Origin: Amblyornis subalaris
Taxonomy: Eukaryota > Chordata > Aves > Passeriformes > Ptilonorhynchidae
Length of the DNA: 64,000 bases
NCBI GenBank assembly: GCA_018881555.1
Contig: JACAXG010000002.1
Span: 24,453,786-24,517,785, forward strand
Direction: 5' to 3'
Part shown: in pieces, positions 40,501 to 55,500 of the stretch
How the letters are laid out: every line of letters starts with the position of its first letter
Numbering within the stretch: position 1 is the stretch's first letter
Position numbers and translations under genes: made by a program
Notes under the pieces: generated by a model
What the model was told of the DNA's origin: nothing
Database searches by the model: none
What the model saw: the letters and a program-made list of their open reading frames with translations, nothing else

Positions 40501-43500
40501 CCCCTTTCATTTTGCAAAGGTGTGTATGCTCACGGGGAATGCATGAGATAAACACCATCTTGAAGACAGCAATGGGATTTGAGCATCATGGTCTTAATGT
40601 TATTGCATCTCATCAGCATATGTACTATTGCAGGCACATAATCTGCAAGCATGTGGTTCAGTTCATCCAGTAATTTGTATAAAAAATCACACACAGAGCT
40701 GCTCAAACTTGTCTTGTGCCTGAGCCACTGACAAAATGTTGACATATGGATAAAATCAATGTATTGAAGGTACTTTGCAANAAATGGTAATAATCTTAGG
40801 TTTTGCGTGTATTTCATGTCTCGGCAATAAACCCAAGTGGACATTTACCAATCTCATCAAGAATAACTGTAGCCTTAAAACAAATGTTAGGCAAACCTCA
40901 GGAATCCAGATGTTTAGCCATGATTTTCAAAACACTTTATGTCTAAAAAAACCCCAAACCTTGAAGTTGCAAACTGAACTAATGAGCTGCTGAATACCTT
41001 TGTTGCCAAGCAAAATAGAAAAGTTACATCCATAACCTCTGTCAACATACGGAAACTTCATCAACTGAATTTCTAGTTCAGATTGAAAACAAAAAACAAC
41101 ATAACAATTAATGAAGAATGGGTAGTCAGTCTTTCTGCTAGGTTTGATCAAAGTCCTAGACTAAAGATTAGTACTTTTTTTTTTCTTTTTTTTTCCCTTT
41201 CCTAAACTAGATCACCTATCCCCAGATAGAAAAAGTGATAATTTTTATAACTTGNAGTAATTTTTTTGTGTGAAAGATGACGAAGGGCAGTGGCTCAGAA
41301 TGTTGAGTAGACGAGTAATGAAGAAGGATAGTCAATAATTTGGACTGCAGTGTGGTATCTACAGCATGGGGCAATGATCTAACACCTCTAGGTCAAATTG
41401 TAGGCTGGCCCCATTATCTTCCCGTTCTTTGCTGTAGCTGCAGTTTTCTAATGATTGCACCAGTGTGCACATAATGCCAGTATGATACCACTTACTGCTA
41501 ATGACTTGTCAAGTTCTATTTTATAGCTTTACAAGTTTTAAGCAAATCATTTATTTCATGCAAATTGACCACATGATCCAATATGAGAGTGTTTTAAGTA
41601 TGAAAAGCTTAAGCTTCACAGATCAAAAACTTTCCCTTAGGCCAAAATGTTTGTTCTGAGCAGGTTCCCATNCACTCTGATAAAAGGCTTCTTTAATGTT
41701 TCCATGTGTTATTAAATGTCTCTCTATTCACTTTGATGGGAATGCAAAGGACAGTAGATGAATAAATATTTTATCCATTCTTTTGATGAAATATGTTAAA
41801 GGGGATAACCTAAGTCAAATTTCTTTTCTTTTCCTTTTTCTCTCCTCTTTAAGTTATAAAGCACAAGTGGTTTTCTGTAGTACAGACAACTCATAAATAG
41901 AAATGAGGAATTGGCTTCAGCAGATCAGACCATTAAGATTAATGGTGTCTACTATCTTGACTCTAGCAGTGGCCAGTTGGACACATACCCATGATGTAAA
42001 TGAGAGGAAGGCAGGATGTTTTTAATGCTCCCAGTGGACAAGCAGATTTAGTCCATGAATCATGAGAAGTTATTATCCAGATTACCACTATTATTACTGG
42101 ACATACAGTTATCTCACAGCTTTAAAAACACAGCCACAAAGAGCACTGCATAGTTATTGGCTTCTCATTTCAAATGTAGCCTTAATTTTTCTACTCTGAG
42201 ATAAGTCACAAAGGGTCATTTAAGCTGCTTTTTAAGAAACAAATTTATTAGGGTTTGATTTCTCCAAAAAGATGTAATTGCAAGCACAAAAATGTGCATG
42301 CACTTCTGTGCTAATCTGTCCATAGAGTTGGTCCACAACTTTCCGTGTGTAAGCTGTCTATGCAGTTGTGCTACAGGTGTCTCCTTCATATATGATATTG
42401 TAAATAACTGACAACAAATTACATCTGATGAAAGCTGAAATAGTGAACTGTTTTGGATTTAAGCTCATGGGAATGTTCTCACCACAAGAAAAAGTGTCAC
42501 ATTAAGTCATGAGTATCTTCCTCCAACACCTGCAAAGAAAGAAAAAGGCTGCAAGGATGAGTAGAAGGTTTAGGACACTAGATGGTAACATGACTACTTC
42601 ACTGAAAATAAGCTACGCTCNTCAAGCTCTGGGAAACTTCTGTCATCGGTGTTTAATAAATTGCTTGAGATGTCTTGAAGAAATTAATTCTGACTTGGTT
42701 TATTAATATTTTAGAATATTTATTGCATGATAAGGAACACAAGACAAACTTTAATTACCTTACTTTTCTCAATCTCGGAAGTGTCCTTCTACGTGTGTCA
42801 AAAATGTCATGTTCAAACATTGTGGATAAATTGATTTCTTATGATAATTACAAATTATGTGAGTATTCTTTCTTCCCTGATCTTCTGAGTTCAATTTGTC
42901 TGCAACAACCTTAATAGATTAAGTGTCTAAATATGTCTTTCTAAATGAAAGATAAAATACTTATAAAACTATTATTATTATTAATTATGATNATTATNAT
43001 GATTATTATTAAACAACTAAAGGCACTTCAGACTGGTGAATATTCCAGCTGGATATGGAGAGAAATAATGCCATCACAGAGTGCAGTATGTGGAAATATC
43101 ACTCNTATGACTGTTCATTTCCTCATATCCACATACCAGTTATTTGAACAGCAGGAATCCTACAATCCAACAGCACTGACACTTTGTTACAGTGTCTCTC
43201 AGTGCAGCAAAATGTCTTCAGATAAGTCTCATTCTGCTCAGATGTGACATCATTCTCCAGTGATAGTAAAAATAATTCAAATAAAGTGTCTTTGAAGAGT
43301 CATTTGTTATGAAAAGTAAATTCCAATCAAATGTTTAATGAATCTTGGAACAAGACATGGATCAGCAGAATGAGGCAAGACTGCCAAAAATGCTTTTAGA
43401 GGACTGAAAACGTAATGNAGTACAACCATTTTGTCCAGGCTTCCAGTTCTGACATGTAAGTTGNTAGAAGTTAAAGGTGAGTGTCTTCCCAGCTATCAAT

Positions 43501-46500
43501 CATTACTCTCCAGACATTAGACTGGGATTATTCTGAGGAAGGGTTTCTCTGCTTAGTATGTGTGCATGAAAAACCATGAACAAACTGGTTTTCATTAAGA
43601 ATGAACAGCTGAGGACCAAGAGGGGGGATTGTGTAACTGTATTGAACAATCTAAACGCTCATTTTCTGGAATGAATGAGTTGGGGCACCCTATAGAGATT
43701 CTTTCCTAAGGAACACATTGTGACACAAGGATTTCATGCACAGAGGCAATTAAGTGGTGCCTGAGAACTCTACTGGGCTCTGGAATTCAGACATAACATA
43801 TCCTGCAACGTTTTTGAATAGCCTCTGACAACTTTGACCTGCGCCAAGCAGCAGTGTCAAACAATTCATTGGCTCAGTTCAGGAATTAGCAGGGGTCAGG
43901 GACCACTCCCAATAGATAGCTGAGATACAGCCAGCCTATTTTGACCTTGAGGAAGTGTACTGGATGCAGATCTCGCTATGAGAGAAAAAATCACATTCAG
44001 AGAAAAAACAGTTGTGTTGAGTTTGATTTACTAATCCAGATGTGGCCACAAGTCTTAAAAGTGATAACAAAATTATGTCAAATGGGAAAAAATAGTTTAA
44101 ACAGGGTCTTAATGACCTATTTGGAATTGAATTTTTGACAGTGGAAGATGGAATTAACAGATAACAAAATGAGGCTTGTAAGAAAGTATATTTTAGTAGC
44201 CAACATATATTTCGGTTTTTTAATTGCACTCAGGATCTGGCTCTTTATTAAATGGATAATTGCCCAACGTAAAGTGAAACTCTGATTTTGCATAAGGCTG
44301 ATGATATCACTTAAGAAAAACCTCTGCTACAGTATATGTAGTGATTACCAGTAGCAATATCATATTTAATTTTTAGTATTATGTTGCACTATCAGCCAGT
44401 TACTTTTATGATGCATAAGAAAAGAAGAAAAGGAGAGATTACATGGATAATGCCAAATCTATCTATCTNTGTTCCACTGTATCCATTAAAAACATTAAAA
44501 ATTATTTTGGAACTCTGCATAGGGTCTAACTTATGAGTAAAGCACATTATTGTGAGATACTCCCTCAGCACACAGACAATTAAACCAGGCCTATACAAAT
44601 AACCTAACATCCTCGGGAGGCCATCCATCTATTAAGCTGAAAGCAAGGACCAGCAGGTTAAAAGTGAGGGTGTAGAAAGGAAGGATGCAGACTGATATTC
44701 TAAATGCTCTCTTGAATGGAGTAGGGGGAAGGATTAAATTTCTCTTCTCAAGGCATCAAAAAAAAGTAGCAGCAATTTGATAGCTTTCTGTTTTTAATAC
44801 ATAGACGTTTGAGTTCATCTTTTGTTTTTGATGATGGATTCTTATATATACTTATATGTAGTANTAATATAATATATACTATATATATGTGCATGCATGA
44901 GCACACAAATACATATCGATATTTATTTAGACTGAATCACAGAAAGGTTAGTGTTGGAAGGGACCTTGAAAATCATCTATTTCCAAATTCCTGCCATGGT
45001 TTAGTGATGTTTCTGANCAGAAAATACTTGATTTGGTAATTAAACAGGTGTGAGAATCATTGTTGCCGACTCCTGGAGGTTGTGTGAACATCAATTGCTG
45101 TGTTTTCCCTCAGCCACCAAATCCAATTAAAGTCACAGCTGGGAATTTGTTTGATATATTTTTTCTTTTCCTGTGGGTTAGTATCTCACACAATGTAAGT
45201 GTGCATAACAAATGTACAAATGAGGCAGGTAAGAAAGGCATGGGTACAACTGTAAGCATTTTGGTGTTTTTTTCTGTTTTAACATGATTTAACTTTTAAC
45301 GTTTAACTTATACTGTGGGTCCAGAAATGCATGCAGTGTATTTTAGCTGCATGACAGAGCTGTGCAGTTAAATCCATTTACAACAAGATATTTGTCTAGA
45401 ACTCCCTTACAGAGATTTTTACTACAACATCGCTCTTTAGCTCAATCCATATTTGTGAAAGCTGTTGTAAATTTTATGTTCAGAAGACTGAAGTCATTAA
45501 GGAGTTAATAGTTAAGCATTAACAGTTTTGTCATTATACATTAAGTAAGAAGTCACACAGCCTTTCCTGACATTAAAATAAAATTGAATTGAAAAAATTG
45601 AAAATTGAATTTACTGCCTCCACTTCCTCCCATTATTTATCATGGGCAGTTAGCAGGTAAAAATAATNCCACATGTTATGTTTAGAAATATCNAAAGATG
45701 GATTTCAAAGAACTAAGTACAAGGACAGTGAAAATTATGGGTTATTGTGTGGTAATGATGGGTTATTATAGTTATTGCTGCATAGTGGAGTACAAAAAGG
45801 ACTGTAAAGACAGATTATAAAATGAAAAGACATATTCAGTCTTTCTCTCTCTCCCCAAATAACCTTTAATAAATTGGTATCATATATACTGACCCCCAGC
45901 ATAATTAATGTGAATATCAGGAGTTGGTATAGATGCATTTTTTTCACAATATGAAGTTTCCAATTGAGACAAAAAAGAAAACTCTGCAACAAAATACTTG
46001 CAGCTGACAATTAAACAGAATGGAGGGGATTTATAAGCTGTTGTGATGAAAAGTAATAGACACTGACTATGCCATGTGAGCACTGCTCAGTAATTTATGT
46101 TCTTTGTATTTGGTTTATCTGCACATAGCATTGTTTCAACCATCCTTAGTCCAACTNTATCTAAGAAACATTCTGTGCTAAAGTCAGAAAAGATAAAAGT
46201 GATTGCTGCAAGAATGCTAATACTTGTCTTCAAGAAAGAGTGCATATGCCAGGTTTTGCAATACAAAAACAGCCTTACATGGATAAAATCAAATTACAGA
46301 TACTATANTCTCTCACAATTACAGATATTAGTAATATCTGTAGTAGTAGATAGTAGATGATTAGTAGATAATGAATATGTTTAATATAGAAATCACTGAA
46401 AATCAAACTGAATCCAAATATCTCTGTTCCCAAGCCACAAAGTTTTTCATATCCCTGTGTCTTTTTGCTGGAATCAGAAAAACCAAGAAGTTAATGATTA

Positions 46501-49500
46501 TGTTACCTGTCTTGTCTATACTTGACAATGACCTAAGACAGTGAATCCACAGCCATTTTTCAGAAGTTAGAATTTCAATAATGCAGTTTGAAGTTAGAGG
46601 GAAAAGAACCGAGAGATTTTCTTAGATCAAATATCAGGAGTAGGGCCCGAAAGTGCAGAGGTGTTGGCTCCAAACTCCTGCTTACTCACTCCCNTTGAAA
46701 TCACTGAGAGCTAAGTGCCATGGCTGTAATTATGAGAAATANGGGAACAAAAAAAACCTGTAGCACTGGAGATAATAATTACTTTAAATCAATGATGCTT
46801 TGGTAACTTCTGATTCATCCTTCCCTTTAGTTTTCCCAGGGAAGATTCTCTCTCCTTTAAAGAAGACAAAGAGCCCTGGGATTCACTGTCATGAGTCCTA
46901 ACCTTTGTGCTCCATGATTTTTGGGAAAATGACTTAACTTACCATGTCTTTCCATTGAACCTATAAATGGATCTAACAGAAATTTAAAAAAAAATAAAAA
47001 TTGAATGTTGTGAGCACACAGAAACTAAAAATTCTGCATATTAAATTCAATGAAATTGGTAATTGTAAAGACCAAGCCTTTTGTTCTAAAATGGTTTAGG
47101 TTTCTTTTGTTTGAATCATTTGGATAGGCACTATCTTCAACATTTATTCAAGAAAACATTTGCCTCTCCATTTCTTCTTTTCCCATTTCACTCACTCCCA
47201 AAATACTATAGCAATTGCTATCCGTATTTTTCCNAGTGGCACCACTGTTTTCTTGATTGAGTCAACAGCTGGTCCTGATAACATAATTTGAAATCTTATA
47301 GAAAACTTGCCATTTCAAGTCTTCATTTGAGCAAAATTCTTGCACATTTGCAGCATNCTTCTTCAATGTATGTAGGCTCTCTCATTACCAGACATCTAAA
47401 AGTTAACTTTCAGACAGTTACATCTAGATAAGTCACCCGAGGGATCCATTTATAGTCAATGGAAAGAAATGGGTACCTTCAAAGGGTGATTCATCTTTTC
47501 TATCTTAGGCATCTTTCTTAGGATGAAATTGTCCTCTGGAGGACCTCATTTCATACCATTGTCTATAAAGACAGCTAAAGGTTAAAGTTTGGCGACTAAC
47601 TTTTGGGTATCTAAGTGAGGTGCAATGAATTATAAACATCTTGTTTTGCAGTTCTCCATAAAGATGACACTACATAGCACCAAAATATTCCAGGACTAAA
47701 ATCAAGAGCCATGCACGATTTTTCATATTGTAAATGCTGTCTGGTAACACAGTACTCCCCAAATTAATAACATTTATACGAATGAACCTCACTTAGAGAA
47801 AGGATTTTTTTTTTTGAGCTTAACAAGAACAACAAAAAGCATTGTTTAGGTATAATGTATGTGGGCATTGAACACCTTTTGAACTCTATGTTATTTACTT
47901 TGTCAGATAATACTGAGTGTATTGAAGGACAAAGTGAAACAATAAGAACAATANAAAGTAAAGTGAAGTACCACAGGGAAGTGTCCTGGGTTAGTTATAT
48001 ATTCTATTACCACCCACAAAAGCTGGATAAATTTCATAATTACACACCTGGGACTCCTTATCTCAACTGAGATAAGCACTCCANCCNACAGGAAGCACTA
48101 CCCACCCTGGTTATCTGATCTCACGTAATGGCCCATTAGCACCACCCAGCTGATTATCTGATCTCAGCTAATGGCCCATTAGCACCACCCAGCCTGACTA
48201 ATTAGCCTGAACCCCTCGGGAACATCTCGGAGGACCCTAGGGCTCCTCCAAGCTCATTACCGAAGCAACCAATAGAACATCGGGAAGATCCTCTTCCATT
48301 GTGAAAGTCCTCGCCCCTGGGGGAGGTGCCAGCCCTGAAGCACAGCATAAAACAAGGGTTTTGGATGGGAGAAGATACCCTNGACTCGACGGGACTCTGC
48401 TCTCGGGACTCCACACTCCATGGAATTGGACTCAGCTAGCTACTCCACTACCAAGACTGGACTACCAGGCCTTCCTGCAGGACCAGTGCCTAACTGGACT
48501 GCACAGCTACCACCCAGGTCANCAGGGTGTCAGGTTGTACCGTGACTCTGNCGGTTTGTTTAAGCCCATGTTTCTGTATTACTGCATTTATTTTAACCTT
48601 TTTTATTAAAATTGTAATTTTGACCTAACATCTCTTGAGGTATTTGGTGTAGGGTTAATTTCCCCTGTTGGTTTACAGCCAAACCAGCACAGGAAGAAAA
48701 GTGGTTCCTGATGAAAAAAAATAAATTTGTCCTGACTGTCTCTAGATATATGTCATAAATTGCATGCCTTTTTGACAAAGCAGGTACATGCAGAGAAAGA
48801 AAGCTAACATCAAAAGAAAGATGCACCTGAAGAGAGAATGGTGAAAGGAATGGATTTGCCACAGCTTACAGTCACAGTGGCTGCAGATGAGATGCATAAG
48901 GAGGTGGGCATAAAACAAGGCAGGGAAAACGTGTTGCTTAGGCCACAGCTGAACATTCTTCTCTCTACTGCATTGCATGTTGTCAGCAGAGGAGGTGAGG
49001 AATTATTGCTAAGGTGGAAATGCTTCATGATGGAATGTATCTTGTCAAAGTACTTGTAGATCCTTTCTATGCTCTTTTTATCTATGTGATAAGGTGAACC
49101 GGTACCATTACTGTTGTTAAAACTGAGCCTCATCATTTTCCAGCAGAGACAGCATAGAATCTATATTGGGATGAGGAGAGTAACTTCTCTTAGTCCCACA
49201 ATAGACTAATTGTTTCTCCTTTTTAATGAGAAACTCAGGGGAAAAGTGGAAGCCCTTCGGTATGCATTTTTTCCTTCTTCATGATGTTTCAGTGTATTCA
49301 GCATCAGGAGGTGTTTAAANACATATTGTAGAGATGTTTATTAAAGCGGAGACTCATTGAAGGGTGATTAACTTCCCTAAGAATTTTCAGAAGTATATTC
49401 TAAAGGTAACAGATTCATTAGCTCACTTATAATTTTATAAATAAATATATTTTAGAGTTATATAACCTGGGTTTATACAACTAACTGAAGGAGAAGACTG

Positions 49501-52500
49501 NGGGTTATCTTGTCTCATCGAAGACAAATGTTCTCTTGCAACCCATGTAGGATTCCTACTTTATTGAAATGGTTGGCATTTAAGATGCTGTTGGCTGGCT
49601 TGTTTGGCTTAAACCACTCTCTGATGGACTTCATGGTTTCCCAGTTATGGTGTAAGAAGATTAAGCAACTGGACTGGGTCTTCAGAGACTATTAGGTTGA
49701 TCAGTGTTTAAAATACAAATTCTGTGGTGCTCAGTGTTACAACACTAAAATATTTCTACAGATCAGGTAAATGACAAAACCTAGAGGTATGTATATGTGG
49801 ATGTATTTAGAAAATCCTAAATTCTTTTTGAATATACATGAACAGAGGTTTCATCCTGTGCAATAAATAAGTCAAATCTTTCAGTGAATCTCTCTTAGCT
49901 AGTTTAAGAGCACTTAGAACATTTGAAAGAGAACTGAAAAAGACAAATTTTAAACAACCAACACAAATTATATTTCTATGTGTTGAAAATGGCTGAAATA
50001 TTTCACCCAAAATAATCAGCTTTACTAGAAGAATGTGTTGTAGCAAGTTTTGAACCTTACCAGCTGAAGTTAGGTAGAGCTGCATGTAGCTGACTTCAGT
50101 GGTTGTCTTTTTCTAACATTGCTTATAATGTAATCTCAGATCTATAGGCAATTGTATCCCAGCCCTTTAAACAACTAATCCTATGTGTGTTCTGAATAGA
50201 AATACTGTCAGCAAAATCTGAAACACACATAATTATTTTCTGGGTTCTTTTCCATATNGTGAATTTTAAAAGCTAATAAATCTAGGCTTGAAAAGGAGGG
50301 TCTTTCTTTTGGGAATTTTTTTTTCTCCACACTTGAAGCCATTTAAACTCTAAGAAAGAAAGGTGTTCTTATAGGTTGACATTTGGAACTTATGTTTTTT
50401 TAGATTTCTGAGTTGTTACCTTGCCAAGTATGCCTCACAAATACGGATAAAACTACTTTTTGCTTAAAAAATCTTCTACAAATATTCTTCATATTAAATT
50501 CACTTCTAACAATGAAATTGAGTACAGAAGAAAGGTTGTGTAGCTCTCCAATAGTAAAATCACCGAACAGGTGAGGTTGGAAGGGACCGCATTGGGCCAT
50601 CTTGTCCAACCTCCCTGCTCAAGCAGAGTCATCCTAGAGCACATGGCACAGGATTGTGTCCAGTTCTTGAATATCTCCAGTGAGGGAGACTCCCCAGACT
50701 CTCTGGGCAATATGTTCCAGTGCACAGTCACTGCACAGTAAAGTTCTTCCTCATATTCTGGTGGAACTTCCTGCCCATTGCTCCTTGTCCTATTGTTTGA
50801 CATCATCAAGAAGAGCCTGGCTGCATCCTCTTGGCATCCTCTCTTCAGATACTTACATACATCAATGAGGTCTCCTCTCAGTCATCTCTTCTTGGAGCTG
50901 AACAGGCCCAGCTCCCTCAGCCTTTCCTCAAAGGAGAGATGCTCCAGTCCCTTAATCATCTTTGTTGCCCTGCACTGGACCCGCTCTAGGAGCTCCATGT
51001 CTCTTTCATACTGAGGAGCCCAGAACTGGACACAGCACTCCAGATGTGGCCTTACCAGGGCTGAGCAGAGGGGCAGGATCACCTCCCTTCCAACATTCCC
51101 TTACCCTGGTCTCCTGGGTCAGAGATTCCTGGGGCCTAGTCTTATCACCAAAGACTGAAGCAAAGAAGGCATTCAGTAACTCTGCTTTCTCTGNGTACTC
51201 TGTTAGGAGGGTCCCCCCTCCAAATGGGCCTGCATTTTTTTAGCTTTCCTTTTGTTATTGATGTAGTTAAAGAAGCTCTTCTTTTTTTCCTTTACATCCT
51301 TGGCCAGACTCAATTTCAGGTTGGCCTTGGCTTGTTTCGACTTACTCCGACAACCTCTATTCATTCCAAGTGGCCTGACCCTGCTTCCAACTCCTGTGTA
51401 TTTCCTGCTTATACTTGAGAAATGACAGGAGTTCCTTGTTCATCCATGCAAGTATCTTGCCCTCTCTGATTTCTTGCTCATTGGGATGCATCATTCTTCA
51501 GCCTGGAGGAAGTGATCCTTGAATATCAACCAGCTCTCTTGGACTCTTCTTCCCACAGGACCTGTTCCCACGGGATTCTTCCCTAAAGACACTAAAGTTA
51601 GCTCTCCTGAACTCCACAGTTATAATCTTACTCGCTGTCCTGCTTCTTCCTCGCCCAGTGCTGAACTCTACAATCTCATGGTCACTGCAGCCAAGGTGGA
51701 CTCCAACCTTCACATCTCTAACTAGGTCTGCCCTGTTTGTCACTATGAGGTCAACCAGCACACCATTCCTTGTGGGATCCTCCACTACCTGTGTCAGGAA
51801 TTTGTCATCATTGCCTTCCAGCAACCTCCTGGACTGTTTGTGCTTCACTGTGTTACTTCTCCAGCAGATATCAGGGTAGCTGAATTCTCCCACAAGAACC
51901 TGTGCCTGTGACTCTGAGGCTGCTTCAAACTTCCTGTAGAATGCTTCCATTTTTTAACCTACTTGACATACATCTGCATCTGCTATAACCATTCTAACTG
52001 GAAGTCAATTATAACAATGAGTCATTAAATGTAATAACTATTTTATGAGGTCATTTCTTAAACTTATTTTTACCTTTTAAATAGGAAACTCAATTTTTTT
52101 ACTATTAGCTGTTTAGGGATTTTTTTTGGCATCAAATGTCTGCCTTTATTTTCTAAATAGGCTACTTTTCAAAACTAAAGTAATTGAGTCTTTTGATGAT
52201 NCTCCATTGAAATAACCCTTCATTTTGAAACTTCTTTGCTGAACTGTGTGAAATGGTTATTATATTAAACAGTAGTAATAANGCAAATGTGAGAATAATT
52301 TTGTTACTCTAATCTCTCTCCTTCACATCTTAAATTAGTTTATTTCCATTAAAATCAAATATTTAGACTCATTTACACCAGCAAAGGTTTTGTCTTTCTC
52401 CTGTATCACATAATTTTGACCCTAAGAGTGCCTTGCAGTGAACTATCAAAGAAAGAGATCCATTCCTTTCTACAGAAGCAGAATACCACACATTCCCTTT

Positions 52501-55500
52501 GTAGCTGTTTCTGACAGAGGGAGTCAGTTGAAATGTTTTTGGCAAAGTTACAATAAAGTGCCATAAGAGTGCTGACAGATGCAGCTCTGTGTGCCAGCAT
52601 CTGGCTCTGATTCACAGTGGGATGATATAAACAGGGAATAATGGATAGTTGTTTTGCCTCTGTGGGATGGTGTCAGGATTGTATGCTAGTTACATCCCTG
52701 TTGAGAGATCAGTGTCGTTTCAGAATTTGACCAAATAGACACAGTTTTTGGGGTGAGAGGGGGGGTCATAGGCAAGACTCTTGTTAAAATGAGATCAGTG
52801 GATATCTTCTCATAGTTTCTTATGGCCAAATAGAAATTTAAAGAAGCAATATTTAGACTCCAAATGACAGATAGTGTTATTTTAAGAATTGCACAGTTAT
52901 AAATTAATTAGAAATTTTTCAATAATTAAAACTTAATTTTCAGTTTCTCATACATATATTTAAAATTACTCTTCATTAATTCTTTTCTTTCAGACTGTTT
53001 GAAAAGTATTCAAAACTCTCCCAAGATATTACTAGAGGAATAAAGACTTCTGTCATTCAATCATCTCCATTTATGTCATCAGCAGAAACAAATGTGTTGG
53101 CAAGTGTTTCATCATATGAACAGCTTTTTCAATAAACTAATGGAAAATTAACTGTCAACTCCTAAGGTGAATCCAGATGANACTCTTCAAATTTTGGTGT
53201 ACAGTAGTGCCCTCAGCAAGCAGTAAAAAATTTAAAATTTTAAAAAGTAAAACTGGAAAAANTTCACAGTTCCCATACCCTTTCTCAAGTATTTCACTAA
53301 AAAAAAAATCTGTCTTGCTTGTTTTCTGCCATAGAGGAGATGCCAGTTGAGTAGTTAACATCAGAAAGCATCTCTCCATAGGAAAAAAAAAATCATTCTT
53401 TAGTGTTTTCTGTCAAATGTGAAAGCCTACAACTCAGCCTAGAGTTTTTCATGCTGAATTTCTCCAAAGAAGAAGCTATAACATGCTACTGTCTTATTTA
53501 TTATGACTGACTTTTTTTCTTTTTCTAATTGCACTGCATCAAATATGTCACCAGAGAAACTATACTGGTATCAAAGTTGTCTCCATGTAAATGTAATGTA
53601 ACAAGTTGAAAAGTTACACCCTGTCATTGAGATATCCACAGCACATCCTAGTCTTTAATCAAGTAGGAGTGACACTTAAAAATAGTTCAAGAGCCTAAAG
53701 CGTTTTGCTATCTGAACAGCAGAGGGCAAGTATTTAGTTCCAGTGCTACAGCCCACCCACAGCAAATACAGGCATTTTTACTTTCAAAATTAGGCTCTTA
53801 TTCCTCTAGGGGATTTTTTGGTAGTAATATAGTCCATGATCTTTCAATATTGATGTACTTTTATACCAGTATCTCCATATTTTTTTATATTAAATGGCAA
53901 GTATTATACCNACTGTCTTAAAATTCTCTTGCCACATTGTGTAATAACAATAATCCCTTCTCTTTGGCAGAATACTTCTTGACAATGGAGAAGAGGTAAG
54001 CCTTGGAAGAAAATTGTAGACATGAAGGATATTCAGTCTACACTTTCTAGGACCAAGCAGTGTCTAACATTCCCCATGGACACTCATCAAAATTTGCCTT
54101 AATTTCTTGACTCTCCATGTAGCTATGGTTTTTTTCTTTTTTCTTTTTTTTCCTTCATGAGCATATATGGAAAAGATGAGGCTTCAATGATTTTTTTAAT
54201 GAGAAGGTGGGATGACTGTTTTTTACCCTATATGATACTCTCTTGCGATGTACACACACCAGAAATCCTGGTGAATTTCTCCAAGGCAAATATTTTTTAA
54301 CAGTATAAGATTAGCAAAATGGTCTGCATCACATTGGCTTTGGGACCCTGCCATGGAAATACACAATAAACATATGAGGGTAAATTGATGAAAGGAAATG
54401 GTATGGCCACATTCCTTTGCAGTCTGGCTGTTATTGGAAACAGCTATGTAGTGGCATAAGTTCCTCGGGGTAATCATGTACCTCAGTGCTAAGATTTTTA
54501 AAATATAACATCAGATCTGTGCTCCCACTGCCTTTGTTGCCAATTAGACAACTGTAAACATCATCCAGTAGTGAGGCCAGTGTACTGTGAAATGCAAGTG
54601 GTTTAACCAAATTAAGAACAAAGTAAAATTATGCATGCAAAATAAACATCTAAGTGATTAAAATGAAAACAAAATCAGATCACGAGTAGACAACATACCT
54701 CTGAGGAAAAAGAGGTGCATGCTATGACCAAATACCCAAGAGATGCTTATCACTCTTAATTCAGCAGCATGCACAACCCCATGCTGAGGTAGCATGCAAA
54801 AAGACAGACATGCAAGAATCCCCTTTACGTAGTTGCAAAAAAAAAAGGCATTTCATCAGAACAGCTCCTTGGTCTGCCAGAGTAGTTCAGGATGCACTAA
54901 TGTAAAGCAAGCTGGCAAACATTGCAGGGAAAGCAGGGGAAGAGTGGGAGAACAGGTGTATGGCACAGCGGGAATAAAATAGAGTAGATCCAGTTAACTT
55001 AGAGAATCATGTGCTCCATGCCAAAAGAGTGATCAATTAGTGTCCCTGAAATCCAATGCACATGGGTGAAGATTTCAAACTCCCTAAGACCAAAATAATA
55101 GTTATGAAAATAAATTTTAAAATTTCTACTAAAATAGAGCCCTTTCTCCTACAAATAAAAAATAAAACTGTGAATAAAAACATTACAAATAGTACTCAGG
55201 ACAAAATACAGGAATATCAAACAAATTATCAAATACATGGAATAGACTATATCCATGAAACTATATAAGTCAGTGACCTTCTGCGTCAGAAATGCTAACT
55301 TGGACTTTAGAAATGCCAATAGAAGAACAGAGNTGCCAGTAAGAACCAATGTTCTGAATAAACAAGCTTTCCACCTTAGGTTTTAATGTTTTATAAGTAA
55401 AACTTGGAAAATTGACCCTGGAAGAAATGCATATTAATTCTTCCTTTACAGGCAGACAAAAGGACTACAAAGCAATGTAGACAGAGCAATTTGTTAATGC

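Noticed and set aside
48301..48609. Open frame of about 100 codons within the LTR
   Set aside because: It is contained in non-coding LTR sequence and interrupted by Ns; no retroviral protein resemblance.
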